A DNA stretch of 64,000 nt from an uncultured Flavobacteriales bacterium (GCA_913020435.1 CAJVZZ010000015.1:18205-82204); one strand, 5' to 3'; counted from the first letter of the stretch, positions 9,000 through 18,437 are shown. Numbers and translations: made by a program. The notes: generated by a model from the sequence alone, not told the origin.

Positions 9000-9007
9000 T
9001 ATTTTTG
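9000..9007 (+). promoter_or_regulatory. Candidate -7 box (TAnnTTTG) upstream of the biotin carrier gene
   Basis: TATTTTTG fits TAnnTTTG exactly and ends 25 bases before the ATG at 9033. An ATTG 18 bases upstream could be a weak -33 element. Confidence 0.35.
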
Positions 9008-9032
9008 GCTGCTGATTTTTAAGCAAAGCGAT

Positions 9033-9530
9033 ATGAAAGTTATTGGAAAAGACACTACCTATGAAATTGAACTAGATCTTGACGCCAAACTGAGTTTAGG
9101 CGGAGAGGAAGTAACCTTGGATATGGTTGCAGAGTCTGAAAATTCTTTCCATGTTATTCATGAAAATATTGGGTACGATATTTATATCGTTGATAAAAAT
9201 GAAACAACGAAGACCTATATCATTAGCGTAAACGGAAATCAATACACCCTTCAAGCCAAAAGTAAGTTTGATGAACTGTTAGATCAATTAGGAATGTCTA
9301 ATCTCGTTGAAGCTAAAGCAGATAATCTGAAGGCTCCTATGCCTGGTTTGGTTATCGATATTTTGGTAGAACCAGGAAATACGGTTTTAAAAGGAGATTC
9401 AGTTTTGGTTTTAGAGGCAATGAAAATGGAGAATAACATTAAGTCTCCAGCTGAGGGGATTATCAAATCAATAGACATAAAAAAAGGACAAGCAGTTGAG
9501 AAAAACCAAGTCCTAATTTCATTTGAGTAA
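9033..9530 (+). CDS. Biotin carboxyl carrier (biotin/lipoyl attachment) protein
   Basis: The 165-residue protein ends in a biotinyl domain (about residues 98-165) with the biotinylation motif EAMKMEN, Lys131 being the modified residue, preceded by the APMPG turn that marks the start of such domains. The N-terminal 90 residues resemble the linker portion found in carrier subunits of acyl-CoA (propionyl/acetyl-CoA) carboxylases. It would carry carboxybiotin between biotin carboxylase and carboxyltransferase subunits, but neither partner is in the window. I chose the ATG at 9033; the longer frame upstream overlaps the aminopeptidase signal region. Which acyl-CoA is carboxylated cannot be told. 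Confidence 0.85.
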   Translation: MKVIGKDTTYEIELDLDAKLSLGGEEVTLDMVAESENSFHVIHENIGYDIYIVDKNETTKTYIISVNGNQYTLQAKSKFDELLDQLGMSNLVEAKADNLKAPMPGLVIDILVEPGNTVLKGDSVLVLEAMKMENNIKSPAEGIIKSIDIKKGQAVEKNQVLISFE

Positions 9531-9565
9531 GAAGATTACAGGTAAACTTTAAGATTAAAAGCGCC

Positions 9566-10270
9566 TTAGTCGTCCTTTGTTAACAGCTTAAAACCTTTTC
9601 CGTGTACGTTAACAATCTCTAAGTTATCGTCAGCCTTCAAGTATTTTCTCAGTTTAGTAATGTAAACATCCATACTTCTTGAGTTAAAGTAAGAGTCATC
9701 GCCCCAAATTCTGTTCAATGCATAACTTCTGTCTGTTACTTCATTAAGGTTTAATGATAACAATTTTAGAAGGTCATTCTCTTTGGATGTAAGCTTTTGT
9801 TTTTCACCATCAATTATTAATTCTTGTAACTTAGAATTAAATGCAAACCGACCAACTTCAAATTTTTCTTGCTTTTGATGATCTCTTTCTTTTCGTGTTC
9901 TTTTTAGAATTGCCTGAATTCTGAGAAGCAACTCTTCCATACTAAATGGTTTGGTCAAGTAATCATCTGCTCCAAGCTTGAATCCTTTTACTTTATCTTC
10001 TTTCATAGACTTGGCGGTCAAGAAAACAATAGGAATTTCAGGATTTATTTTAAGCACATCTTTAGCCAATGTAAATCCATCTTTTTCAGGCATCATTACA
10101 TCGAATATGCACAAATCATAATGATTCGTTCTAAAAGCTTCAAGAGCTTCTTTACCATTTCGCCTTAGTTCGGCAGTATATCCTTTTGCTGAAAGATATT
10201 CAGAAAGTAGGTCACCTAAATTATGGTCATCTTCTGCAACCAGTAATTTTATTTCTTCTTTTTCCATCAT
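9566..10270 (-). CDS. OmpR/PhoB-family response regulator
   Basis: The 234-residue protein has a receiver domain (about 7-120) with acidic pocket Asp14-Asp15, phosphoacceptor Asp57, switch residue in FLTAKS and conserved Lys107 in the LTKPF motif, then a winged-helix DNA-binding domain (about 135-232) of the PhoB type. It lies 2 bases downstream of the sensor kinase gene, so the two are one operon. The pair resembles the Bacteroidota RprX/RprY systems in size and arrangement; that orthology is an inference. Target genes are unknown. The kinase-regulator transcript is divergent from a type IX cargo gene. Confidence 0.9.
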   Translation of the reverse strand: MMEKEEIKLLVAEDDHNLGDLLSEYLSAKGYTAELRRNGKEALEAFRTNHYDLCIFDVMMPEKDGFTLAKDVLKINPEIPIVFLTAKSMKEDKVKGFKLGADDYLTKPFSMEELLLRIQAILKRTRKERDHQKQEKFEVGRFAFNSKLQELIIDGEKQKLTSKENDLLKLLSLNLNEVTDRSYALNRIWGDDSYFNSRSMDVYITKLRKYLKADDNLEIVNVHGKGFKLLTKDD

Positions 10271-10272
10271 AA

Positions 10273-11892
10273 TTATCGTTCAATATTGTTCATTGGGATT
10301 GTTAAAGTAAAAGTACTTCCTTTATTCAACTTGCTGTTTACTTTTACACTACCATCATGCCTTTCGACGACTGTTTTCACATAGTTTAACCCAAGTCCAA
10401 AGCCTTTTGTGTCGTGTAAGTTTCCAGTTGGGACTCGATATAATTTGTCGAAAATTTTGCTTTGATGTTCTTTACTGATTCCAATTCCATTATCACAGAC
10501 CGACAACATAAGATTGTCTTTTTCATTGTTGGTTTTAATATGAATTACCGGTGCTGCAGGTGTATATTTTATTGCATTATCAATGAGGTTGTATATAGCG
10601 TTTGTTATATGCACTTTATCAGCCATCAAATAATCCGATTTGGCATTTAATTGCATTTTAATCTCGCCACTTTTTTCACCAAGTTGCATTTGAAATTTAG
10701 AGACAGCATCTTCTATGATCGCATGCATCTGAACCGGTTCCATGCTCATTTTAAAGGCTTGACTGCCCCAAATAGCACTTTTTAAGACATTTTCTACCTG
10801 AACCCCAAGCCGTTTATTTTCTTGACCAATAATTCCAATATATCGAGTCATTAAATTTGGTGTTGCACTAATATCTGGATCCGATAGCGCTTCACATGCC
10901 AAGGAAATCGTTGAGATTGGCGTTTTTAATTCGTGTGTCATATTATTTATGAAATCGTTTTTGATTTCAGAAACTTTCTTCTGTTTTAGTATCGTTCTTA
11001 TGCTGTAATAGAATGCAAATAAAATTAGAATGATAATCAATAAACTTGAAAAGAGGAGATAAGATACTGAACTGAAAATATATTTAATCCGCTTTGGGAA
11101 ATAGAGTCTTAAAGAAGCTTTTTGACCCAAAATGTCTTTAGGAAATAAATTAATTTCAAAAGATTCTAGATCTGCAGTTAACGTCGTATCTGAAAAATTT
11201 CCAGTCCTCAGTTCAGAATCCAAATCATAAACGCCGAAATAATAAGGGAGTTTAATACCTTCTTCTAGTAGGAACTTCTTCAGCAGTTTATCCACTCTTA
11301 CATCGTTCACCCTGTCCTCAATTTTTTCGGAAAGATCAATTTCCATTAAGCTTCGAACTATGTCACTAACCAACACTGTTTTATTTACTAATTGGTTTCT
11401 GACGGCCGTGTCAAGGTTAACTTCTAGATCACTTATATAATAAGTTTCACCCTCTTCTCCATTTGCATGATAAGATAAATTATCCTCAGAATTTTCAATA
11501 TCTACTCTATGCTGACCTGCAGTAATAAAATCAGTAACCGTTTTTTTACCGCCTTGCTCTTCAACAACTCTAACCTCTATACCGGCTTCTTTTTTTTCTA
11601 GTTCTTTAAAAAGAAAATATTTGTAAGAAGAATCGTGCATGAAGTTAGAACTACTAACAGAATCTTCAGCCGTGAAAAGAAACCGACCTTGTTGATGCGT
11701 TCTGATTTTTTTGAGTGCTTCTTCCTGTTCTAGCACTTCTACAACATTGGACAAGGCCTTATGAACTAGACGATCAAATTCTTCATGACTAATTGATACG
11801 GCTTTATTAATCCAAAAGAGCTGGATACTTATTAGAGCCACTATCGAAAAAACAACTCCACTTATGAGCCAGGCTATTAATCTATTGTTCAC
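10273..11892 (-). CDS. Membrane sensor histidine kinase (RprX-like)
   Basis: The 539-residue kinase has a first membrane helix (about residues 8-28), a periplasmic sensing region of roughly 240 residues with no recognised domain, a second helix (about 272-297), then a HisKA domain with phosphoacceptor His320 (MTHELKTP) and a HATPase_c domain with N box (NLIDNAIKYTP), G1 (CDNGIGI) and G2 (GFGLGLNYVK). All catalytic boxes look intact. Translation probably starts at GTG 11892, directly on the first helix. It is followed at once by its cognate regulator. The signal sensed is unknown; long extracytoplasmic domains of this sort are typical of Bacteroidota kinases. Confidence 0.88.
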   Translation of the reverse strand: MNNRLIAWLISGVVFSIVALISIQLFWINKAVSISHEEFDRLVHKALSNVVEVLEQEEALKKIRTHQQGRFLFTAEDSVSSSNFMHDSSYKYFLFKELEKKEAGIEVRVVEEQGGKKTVTDFITAGQHRVDIENSEDNLSYHANGEEGETYYISDLEVNLDTAVRNQLVNKTVLVSDIVRSLMEIDLSEKIEDRVNDVRVDKLLKKFLLEEGIKLPYYFGVYDLDSELRTGNFSDTTLTADLESFEINLFPKDILGQKASLRLYFPKRIKYIFSSVSYLLFSSLLIIILILFAFYYSIRTILKQKKVSEIKNDFINNMTHELKTPISTISLACEALSDPDISATPNLMTRYIGIIGQENKRLGVQVENVLKSAIWGSQAFKMSMEPVQMHAIIEDAVSKFQMQLGEKSGEIKMQLNAKSDYLMADKVHITNAIYNLIDNAIKYTPAAPVIHIKTNNEKDNLMLSVCDNGIGISKEHQSKIFDKLYRVPTGNLHDTKGFGLGLNYVKTVVERHDGSVKVNSKLNKGSTFTLTIPMNNIER

Positions 11893-11912
11893 TTAATTCA
11901 AATATTAGAAAT

Positions 11913-11920
11913 CAAATATA
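11913..11920 (-). promoter_or_regulatory. Candidate -7 box for the two-component operon
   Basis: On the minus strand this reads TATATTTG, an exact TAnnTTTG, ending 20 bases before the kinase GTG. The -33 element (ATTG, 17 bases further up) is weak. Confidence 0.35.
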
Positions 11921-12088
11921 GTTGGGCTACTACAGACCAATGTTAGCTTAACTAAATTTAACCCCCTAATAGTCTGGTTTCATGGTTACTTCTGGCGTAG
12001 AATATGGTTAAAGAATGTCATAATTAGCCTCTAAAGAAACGGGTTTTTATGGAGGACAATTTATTTTCAAAATCAATTAAAAGTTGCT

Positions 12089-12120
12089 TTTGGTTAGTAC
12101 GATGAAAGTGCATAGTTTTG
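12089..12120 (+). promoter_or_regulatory. Bacteroidota sigma-A promoter of the type IX cargo gene
   Basis: TTTG at 12089-12092 and TAGTTTTG at 12113-12120 match both consensus boxes exactly with 20-base spacing. The ATG at 12148 follows 27 bases downstream. This also argues against translation from the longer in-frame extension, which would start within the -7 box. Confidence 0.7.
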
Positions 12121-12147
12121 GTGGTTCGAATAACTAAAATAAAATTT

Positions 12148-13740
12148 ATGAAGCATTCTTTACTGAAAGCATTGAAATCGTCTCTTCTTAGCGGACTTGT
12201 TCTTGCGGGACTACTTATTAGTTCAGGAGTAAATGCACAAAGTTCTGTCACAATATCAATAAGCGCTGACACTATTTGCGCTGGTGATAGTTTGAAGGTC
12301 TTTGCAACGAGTTCTAGAGTTAGTGGAGCCACTTATACTTGGTCTGTAGCTGTTGGACCTTCAGGAAGCTTAACTTCAACAAACGATACCGCTGTGTTTA
12401 ATCCAACTGCAAGCACATTATATAGAGTCATTAGTGATTCTGCAGGATTCAAGGATACGGCTCTGTCATTTATTCAAATATATACTAATCAGCCTGTTGG
12501 TTTAACAATTTCAAAAGACACTGTGTGTATGCGAGATCAAATTACTCTAAAGGGTTCGGGTGCATTAACGTATTCCTATTTTAAAGGATCTATTGCTTCT
12601 GGCGGTGGTGATTCGGTAAATGTAATTATCACTAAAAACGATAGTGTATCTGTTATTGGAACAGATGTTAACGGTTGTAAAATGACCGCATTTAAGAAAG
12701 TTATTGCAAAAGAGTTACCTACGGTTTCATTTAAGGTATACGTTCAAGGGTTTTTATCTAGAAATAAGGATGCTTGTGCAACTCAAAATTTCACCCTAAA
12801 AGCAACTCCAGGCTATTCTGCATACAACTGGAGTAGCTCAAGTCAAATTGTTGGATCAAATACCGATAGCACCATTACTGGAAATACGGCTATAGCAGCA
12901 AACTATGCAGTAACAGCCACCGGAGATAACGGGTGCTCTAAAGCGTTTAACCAGTTAATCAGAACCACTCAGCAGCCAGCTAAAGGCGTTACTATCAATT
13001 TAGTTGGAGGAAATTTGGATACCGTTTTATGTGGAGGAGAAGTTCGAAGAGCTAACGCTAATACTGGCGATTTTTATACATGGTCTCCTGCTTCGGCAAT
13101 CGATAGTGGATCAATTACCTCTACAAAGGTTAGACTTAAGCCTGTCGTTGATGAAACAATCATTCTTACAGGAATATTTGCGGGTTGTATAACAAGGGAT
13201 ACTATTATTTTGCGTGTAAGTCAATTACCGACTTTAACCTTTGTTAGTCAAACTAGTTCTGCGGCTCAGCCATTGTGCGAAGGAGATGGTGATACAATTA
13301 AAGTAAATTCAAATTCATCAAGGATTTTATGGAATACCGTAAGTTCTTCGAGAACAACGAAAACAGTTGCGTTTAAACAGACTACGACATTTGACATTAT
13401 TGCATTCAATGCTTTGGATTGCGCAACAAAAATTACGGTTACCTCGCATGTCGATACTTCATGTGGTATAAAAATTAGTACAGAGGAATTTGAGCAACAA
13501 AATTTGAATGCTTTTTACAATGCGGAAAATAATAAAATGATATTGTCTACGTCAACGGAATTAGTAAACGCATCAGTTGTTGTTTTCGATCTAAGTGGTA
13601 ATGAGATCTTTAATAATTCGGTTGAATTAGTTCCTAACGCTAGAATGGAATTTGATTTTTCTTCACTTTCAAATGGAGCTTACTTATTCAGAGTGTTTAA
13701 TTCGGATTCGGATTTTACCAAGAAATTTATAAAACACTAA
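12148..13740 (+). CDS. Secreted protein with type A type IX secretion sorting domain
   Basis: The 530-residue product has a long signal peptide (about residues 1-30, ending VNAQ), then several beta-rich Ig/PKD-like segments. These repeat a pattern such as 'D-T-I/V-C-x-G-D' at strand starts (TICAGDSLKV, TVCMRDQITL, CEGDGDTIKV) and pair with YxWS strands (YTWSVA, YNWSSS, YTWSPA). The last 80 residues have the type A sorting-domain layout: VVVFDLSGNEIF, then NGAYLFRVF and a basic end KKFIKH. The protein should cross the outer membrane by the type IX system and be anchored or released, with a likely adhesive or matrix role. The function of the Ig segments is not known. A consensus promoter supports the start. 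Confidence 0.85.
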   Translation: MKHSLLKALKSSLLSGLVLAGLLISSGVNAQSSVTISISADTICAGDSLKVFATSSRVSGATYTWSVAVGPSGSLTSTNDTAVFNPTASTLYRVISDSAGFKDTALSFIQIYTNQPVGLTISKDTVCMRDQITLKGSGALTYSYFKGSIASGGGDSVNVIITKNDSVSVIGTDVNGCKMTAFKKVIAKELPTVSFKVYVQGFLSRNKDACATQNFTLKATPGYSAYNWSSSSQIVGSNTDSTITGNTAIAANYAVTATGDNGCSKAFNQLIRTTQQPAKGVTINLVGGNLDTVLCGGEVRRANANTGDFYTWSPASAIDSGSITSTKVRLKPVVDETIILTGIFAGCITRDTIILRVSQLPTLTFVSQTSSAAQPLCEGDGDTIKVNSNSSRILWNTVSSSRTTKTVAFKQTTTFDIIAFNALDCATKITVTSHVDTSCGIKISTEEFEQQNLNAFYNAENNKMILSTSTELVNASVVVFDLSGNEIFNNSVELVPNARMEFDFSSLSNGAYLFRVFNSDSDFTKKFIKH

Positions 13741-13750
13741 TAAAACCAGA

Positions 13751-13772
13751 AAAGCCTTATTTTCTTGGCTTT
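13751..13772 (+). terminator. Weak hairpin terminator after type IX cargo gene
   Basis: AAAGCC and GGCTTT form a 6-bp stem around a 10-base loop, followed by the weak T-rich TTATTA. It is plausible as a terminator or attenuator before the isomerase gene but lacks a solid T run. Confidence 0.4.
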
Positions 13773-13792
13773 ATTATCTAAAATCTTACTCA

Positions 13793-14776
13793 ATGAAAAA
13801 TTTAGTTGAAGCTTTTCCGCTGAACATGAAAGAAGCTTTGCAAATTGCAAAAGACTCTGAATGGAAAGCATCGAATGAACAATTTAGAAACATTGTTATC
13901 AGTGGTTTAGGTGGTTCAGGAATTGGCGGTACAATAGTTTCGCAATTGATCGCAGGTGAAATTGATGTTCCAGTTGTGGTAAATAAAACCTACGGAATTC
14001 CAAACCTTGTAAACGAGCACACTCTTTTTGTTGCGTCTTCCTATTCAGGTAATACTGAAGAGACATTAGAGGCCGTGCACGAAGCTATAGCTAAAGGTGC
14101 AACAATAGCATGTTTAACCTCTGGTGGCAAACTGTTGGAAATAGCGAAAGAGAATGGGTATAACTATATAGAAATGCCGGGTGGTCTTCCTCCAAGAGCA
14201 GCTTTTGGTTATTCAAGTACATTATTGTTTAGACTTCTCGGAAATTATGGATTTGTAAGCGCTCAAGTGTTAACTGATTTAGCATCAACGCCAGCTCTTA
14301 TTGGGGAACATATAGAAGAAATTAAAAAAGCAGGATTGAGTTTAGCTAATAAATTAGCTGGTAAAAGACCTGTTTTTTATACAGATGCTAGAATGGAGGG
14401 TGTCGCGATTCGCTACCGTCAGCAATTGAATGAGAATTCTAAAATGCTGAGTTGGCATAATGTGCTTCCAGAAATGAACCATAATGAATTGGTTGGTTGG
14501 GCAGAAGATCAGCCAGAGATAGTTCCTGTATTTTTAAGAACTAAGAATGATTATTACAGGACTCAAGAACGAATGGAGTTCAGTAAGGAATTAATGATCA
14601 GTAGAAAAGCTAATTGTGTTGAGATTTCAGCTGATTTTGATTCAGATATTCATGCAGCGTATTATTTAATTTCAATTGGAGATTGGGCTTCTGTGGATCT
14701 AGCAGATATTAAAGGAATAGATGCAACTGAGGTTGATGTCATTACCGAACTGAAAACGAAACTTTCAAACATCTAA
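13793..14776 (+). CDS. Bifunctional phosphoglucose/phosphomannose isomerase
   Basis: The 327-residue protein has a double SIS-fold with the sugar-phosphate loop VISGLGGSGIGG (about residues 34-45) and SSYSGNTEET (about 81-90), followed by the C-terminal segment MNHNELVGW that marks the fused PGI/PMI family. It interconverts glucose-6-phosphate, fructose-6-phosphate and mannose-6-phosphate, linking glycolysis with mannose activation; the latter would feed GDP-mannose synthesis by the ManC-type enzyme further along the window. The length is normal for the family, and the ATG start is followed at once by the expected N-terminus. It sits 4 bases upstream of lipB. Confidence 0.88.
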   Translation: MKNLVEAFPLNMKEALQIAKDSEWKASNEQFRNIVISGLGGSGIGGTIVSQLIAGEIDVPVVVNKTYGIPNLVNEHTLFVASSYSGNTEETLEAVHEAIAKGATIACLTSGGKLLEIAKENGYNYIEMPGGLPPRAAFGYSSTLLFRLLGNYGFVSAQVLTDLASTPALIGEHIEEIKKAGLSLANKLAGKRPVFYTDARMEGVAIRYRQQLNENSKMLSWHNVLPEMNHNELVGWAEDQPEIVPVFLRTKNDYYRTQERMEFSKELMISRKANCVEISADFDSDIHAAYYLISIGDWASVDLADIKGIDATEVDVITELKTKLSNI

Positions 14777-14780
14777 ATTC

Positions 14781-15488
14781 TTGGAAACCGTTGCCGTTGA
14801 AAGACTGGGCTTAATTGACTTTCAAGAAAGCTGGGATTATCAAGAGCAATTGTGTAAGGCCAATGTTGAGGTAAAACTCAACCAGAGAAAGCATCCCGAA
14901 TTAGCAGGTTTTACAAAACATCACTTGCTATTTTGTGAGCATCCATTGGTGTACACGCTTGGTAAAAGTGGAGATGAATCTAACCTCCTTGCAGAGCAAG
15001 ATACTTTAAACGAATTAGGAATTACCTATCATAAAATAAACCGGGGTGGAGATATCACCCACCATGGTCCCGGGCAATTAGTGGCCTATCCAATATTAGA
15101 TCTAGAAAAGTTTTTTACTGACATCCATAAGTACCTGCGGTATCTTGAGGAAGCGACTATTCTAACGCTCAAAGACTACGGAATTACTGCTGGCCGATAC
15201 AAAGGTTACACAGGAGTTTGGCTGGATGCGGATGACCCTATTAAAGCTAGAAAGATTTGTGCAATGGGTATAAGATGTTCGCGTTGGATAACCATGCATG
15301 GACTAGCACTGAATGTCAATAATGATCTATCGTACTTTAATAATATAATTCCTTGTGGAATTGAAGATAAGCAAGTAACCTCTATTGAAAAGGAGCTCGG
15401 GAGAAAGGTTGATATTGCTGAAGTATCGAATAAATTACTACTTCACTTATCAAAGCTTTTTAACTTCGAGGCAAAGGAAATTCAATGA
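14781..15488 (+). CDS. lipB: Octanoyl-[ACP]:protein N-octanoyltransferase LipB
   Basis: The 235-residue enzyme moves octanoyl groups from acyl carrier protein to lipoyl domains, the first step of lipoate assembly. It shows the LipB signatures NRGGDITHHGPGQLVAYP (about residues 87-104), catalytic Lys158 in ARKICAMG, and catalytic Cys192 in IIPCGI. Its substrates would include the lipoyl domain of SucB (Lys43) encoded in this window. Translation appears to start from TTG at 14781, four bases after the isomerase stop, and the gene ends in a 4-base ATGA overlap with the serine hydrolase, pointing to a coupled operon. Confidence 0.93.
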   Translation: METVAVERLGLIDFQESWDYQEQLCKANVEVKLNQRKHPELAGFTKHHLLFCEHPLVYTLGKSGDESNLLAEQDTLNELGITYHKINRGGDITHHGPGQLVAYPILDLEKFFTDIHKYLRYLEEATILTLKDYGITAGRYKGYTGVWLDADDPIKARKICAMGIRCSRWITMHGLALNVNNDLSYFNNIIPCGIEDKQVTSIEKELGRKVDIAEVSNKLLLHLSKLFNFEAKEIQ

Positions 15489-16648
15489 AGGTTGCAAAAA
15501 GAATAGGCGTTCTGGTTACTCTAGGAATATTGTTTCACCTAGCATTAGTTGTTACAGGTAATATTCATTTGTACAATACATTAGAAAACACGCTATTCAA
15601 AGGTCGTCTTGGACCTGCAATTGAAGAATTCGAAATATTTTCAAATCGCAAGGTGGCAGTTGGTTTGCATGAAGCTTGGCTTGTTTCTAATAATGTGAAT
15701 CAAGTTGACCTGTCAGAAGAGACAGCCGCTAAATTCAAGGAGCTTGGTACTGTTGCGTTTCTTGTAATTCATAAAGATTCCATTGTAAAAGAACATTACT
15801 GGGATGGCTATTCTGAGAACAGTTTAAGCAACTCATTTTCAATGGCTAAAAGTATTTTGAATATTGCTATTGGAAGCTTAATTCGAGAAGGAAAAATTAA
15901 ATCTATAGACGACCCTATCGCCCTCTATTTACCCGAATTTGATGTTTCTAAATATCCAGAATTATCTATTCGTGATCTTCTTCAAATGAGTTCTGGAATC
16001 AACTTTGATGAAAACTACATCAATCCATTTGCCTATCCCGCAAAGGCAAATTATGGAGATGGTCTTGTTCAACTCACCTATTCTTATGCAGCATCAGAGC
16101 AACCGTCTCAAAAATTTGAATACCGCTCAGGCAATAGTCAGCTATTGAGTTTTATTATTGCTAAGGTAAGTGGAATGACTACTTCTGATTATGTTTCTGA
16201 GAAAATCTGGAAACGGATTGGTGCAAAAAACGAAGCCTTATGGAGTTTAGATAAACTTGAAGGAAAGGAAAAAGGGTTTTGTTGTTTCAATAGTAATGCT
16301 CGAGATTTTGCAAGAATTGGCAAGTTGTTCTTACAAAAGGGGATATGGAATAGTGACACTATTGTTGATCCTGAATTTGTAAAAGTTTCTCTGACTGCAG
16401 CATCAGTGTTGGATGTGGATGGAGTTAGCTGCAAACGATATGGACTGCATTGGTGGTTGCATGAATATGAAGGTAAGGAAGTTTTTTATGCTCGAGGAAT
16501 CTTAGGCCAATACATTGCCGTGATGCCTGAGCTGGACTTAATTGTTGTTCGGTTAGGCCATAAAAGAATTAAACCTAAAGGAATTGAGTCGCCACCTGAT
16601 TTTGACTTGTACTTACAGGAAGCAATTTTGACAGCAACTATTCGCTAA
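15485..16648 (+). CDS. Membrane-anchored serine hydrolase, class C beta-lactamase family
   Basis: The 387-residue protein has an N-terminal hydrophobic anchor (about residues 8-26) and a beta-lactamase/DD-peptidase-type domain. The catalytic SxxK is Ser119-Met-Ala-Lys122 (FSMAKS), and the Tyr motif is in YRSGNSQ (near residue 213). The third box is not a clear KTG but the tail YARGILGQYIAVMPE occupies the matching place. Such proteins are mostly esterases or peptidases acting in the periplasm; real lactamase activity is less likely. It overlaps lipB by 4 bases at its start and the convergent S41 protease by 4 bases at its end. Substrate is unknown. Confidence 0.82.
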   Translation: MKVAKRIGVLVTLGILFHLALVVTGNIHLYNTLENTLFKGRLGPAIEEFEIFSNRKVAVGLHEAWLVSNNVNQVDLSEETAAKFKELGTVAFLVIHKDSIVKEHYWDGYSENSLSNSFSMAKSILNIAIGSLIREGKIKSIDDPIALYLPEFDVSKYPELSIRDLLQMSSGINFDENYINPFAYPAKANYGDGLVQLTYSYAASEQPSQKFEYRSGNSQLLSFIIAKVSGMTTSDYVSEKIWKRIGAKNEALWSLDKLEGKEKGFCCFNSNARDFARIGKLFLQKGIWNSDTIVDPEFVKVSLTAASVLDVDGVSCKRYGLHWWLHEYEGKEVFYARGILGQYIAVMPELDLIVVRLGHKRIKPKGIESPPDFDLYLQEAILTATIR

Positions 16649-18249
16649 TTCAGTTGGGCTGAAATAGACTCTTTTAATGTTGAGTCAATTTCGTGTAGAA
16701 TAGGAAAAAAGGCTTCATCCCCGAATATGTTTCTTCCGATACCAGCTCGAACTCTCGCTGAAATAATATCAAAAGATCTTTTGTAATCTGTTTCTATAAT
16801 TTTGAGATTTTTCTTTAATAGGTAGGCTTTGAATGCAACTTCAACTTTACCAGAGTAGGTAAAATTTTCTACGAAATTTTCAGCGTTGCCATATTTAACG
16901 AGTTCCTCGCGGTTTTTGTCTGCGTAGTCAAAAGCAAATTGATAGAAGTTACCAGAATAGAAAATTCGAGACAATAAGATACTTGCTCCTGCTGTATCAA
17001 TGGAAATGAAATTATCTGGCATTATTCCACCGCCACCATAAACAACTCTTCCAGATAAGGTTTTAAAAACAGTACTATCTGCTAATGATGTGCTATCACC
17101 TGATTCAAATTCACCATTTTCATATCTATCATAAACTTCTTTATTGTATGCTTTGAGTCCATTGTCATATGGCTTTTGAATACACCTCCCAGCCGGAGTG
17201 TAGTATCGAGCAATCGTTAAGCGCGTTGCACTCCCATCAGGCCAGCTAGACTGTTCTTGAACTAAACCTTTACCAAAAGATCTGCGACCCAAAATTACTC
17301 CCCTATCATTATCCTGAATAGCTCCAGCAACGATTTCACTTGCCGATGCTGAGCTTTCGTCTATTAAAACTGCTAGGTTAATACTCAGTAAATCATCAGC
17401 TGAAGTAGCGTAGTAATTCTTGCGTTTTCTTGCTCGACCTTCTGTATAAACAATTAATTGATCTTCTGCTAAAAATTGATCTACCATGTTTATTGCTGCA
17501 TCCATAAAACCACCACCATTTCCGCGTAAATCCAACACTAGCTTGGTCATACCCTTTTCGAGTAATACAGTGTATTTGTCTTGAAACTCAGTATATGTTT
17601 CTCTAGAAAATCGGCTAATTTTTATGTAACCGGTTGTGTCATTCACCATATATCCAACGTCAACAGAATAGATTGGGATTTTTCCGCGAGTAATTGCAAA
17701 AGGCATTAACGATTCAGTCCCATTGCGATGAATATCAAGGTTTACAAGTGTACCACCTTCACCTTTCAGCAAGCGCATTACATCAGCGTTTCGAATGCCC
17801 GTTCCTGCAATAAGTTCTCCGTCGACTTTAATAATTCGGTCACCAGCAGCTATTCCAACCTCGGCGCTTGGCCCTCCCGAAATTGGAGTAACCACCACCA
17901 CGGTATCTTTTTGAATACTAAATTGAACTCCTATTCCTTCAAAACTACCTTCAAGAGGTTCGTTCATCGCTTGTAATTCAGTAGCACTGATATAGTAAGA
18001 ATGAGGATCTAGTTTTTGTAATAAATTTTCAATCGTTTGATCAACTAATTGCTCTCTATCCGTACTATCGACATATTCGTTGTCAATATAATCGATGATT
18101 TGGTTGAGCTTTGACTGTTTGTTAATTGGAAAACTTCCAAGGGACAATTCTTTTTTGCTCGGAGAGAAAGATCCAAAAAAGTAGCCGAATGCAAAAACTA
18201 CAGCTAATAATAGGGGCCAAAAGGCGCTAGAAAATATATTTTTTCTCAT
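16645..18249 (-). CDS. S41-family C-terminal processing peptidase
   Basis: The 534-residue protease begins with a membrane anchor (about residues 9-28), followed by a PDZ domain (about 95-175, with GIGVQF and GDRIIKVDG) and the S41 catalytic core. The core carries the strand LVLDLRGNGGGF, the nucleophile segment DESSASASEIVAGA and the lysine segment GRRSFGKGLVQEQ, i.e. a Ser/Lys dyad. A C-terminal helical domain extends past residue 430. Such enzymes trim or degrade periplasmic proteins by their C-termini. A second S41 protease with the same layout is at 29363-31024. Substrates are not known. It is convergent with the serine hydrolase gene. Confidence 0.9.
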   Translation of the reverse strand: MRKNIFSSAFWPLLLAVVFAFGYFFGSFSPSKKELSLGSFPINKQSKLNQIIDYIDNEYVDSTDREQLVDQTIENLLQKLDPHSYYISATELQAMNEPLEGSFEGIGVQFSIQKDTVVVVTPISGGPSAEVGIAAGDRIIKVDGELIAGTGIRNADVMRLLKGEGGTLVNLDIHRNGTESLMPFAITRGKIPIYSVDVGYMVNDTTGYIKISRFSRETYTEFQDKYTVLLEKGMTKLVLDLRGNGGGFMDAAINMVDQFLAEDQLIVYTEGRARKRKNYYATSADDLLSINLAVLIDESSASASEIVAGAIQDNDRGVILGRRSFGKGLVQEQSSWPDGSATRLTIARYYTPAGRCIQKPYDNGLKAYNKEVYDRYENGEFESGDSTSLADSTVFKTLSGRVVYGGGGIMPDNFISIDTAGASILLSRIFYSGNFYQFAFDYADKNREELVKYGNAENFVENFTYSGKVEVAFKAYLLKKNLKIIETDYKRSFDIISARVRAGIGRNIFGDEAFFPILHEIDSTLKESISAQLN

Positions 18250-18374
18250 AAAACGTTATGGACGAAAGTAGCAATTATTGAATCCTTGATTAAGATAAAA
18301 ACTTCTAAAAGCTAACTGCGGAGCATATTATATTTACATATGAAAGCGCTGAAAGTTCAATCCTGAATTAGCTG

Positions 18375-18404
18375 CTTGCCATCTCCTCGTTATTGATACT
18401 TTTG
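18375..18404 (+). promoter_or_regulatory. Candidate promoter of queA
   Basis: CTTG at 18375-18378 and an exact -7 box TACTTTTG at 18397-18404 lie 18 bases apart. The queA ATG is 33 bases downstream. Confidence 0.45.
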
Positions 18405-18437
18405 CATCCGCTTTTTTAAAAATCAAATTCTTGTATT

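Noticed and set aside
12024..12332. A 102-codon minus-strand frame over the type IX cargo promoter and signal
   Set aside because: It is antisense to the 5' end of a supported gene and overlaps a consensus promoter; no domain or start context was seen.
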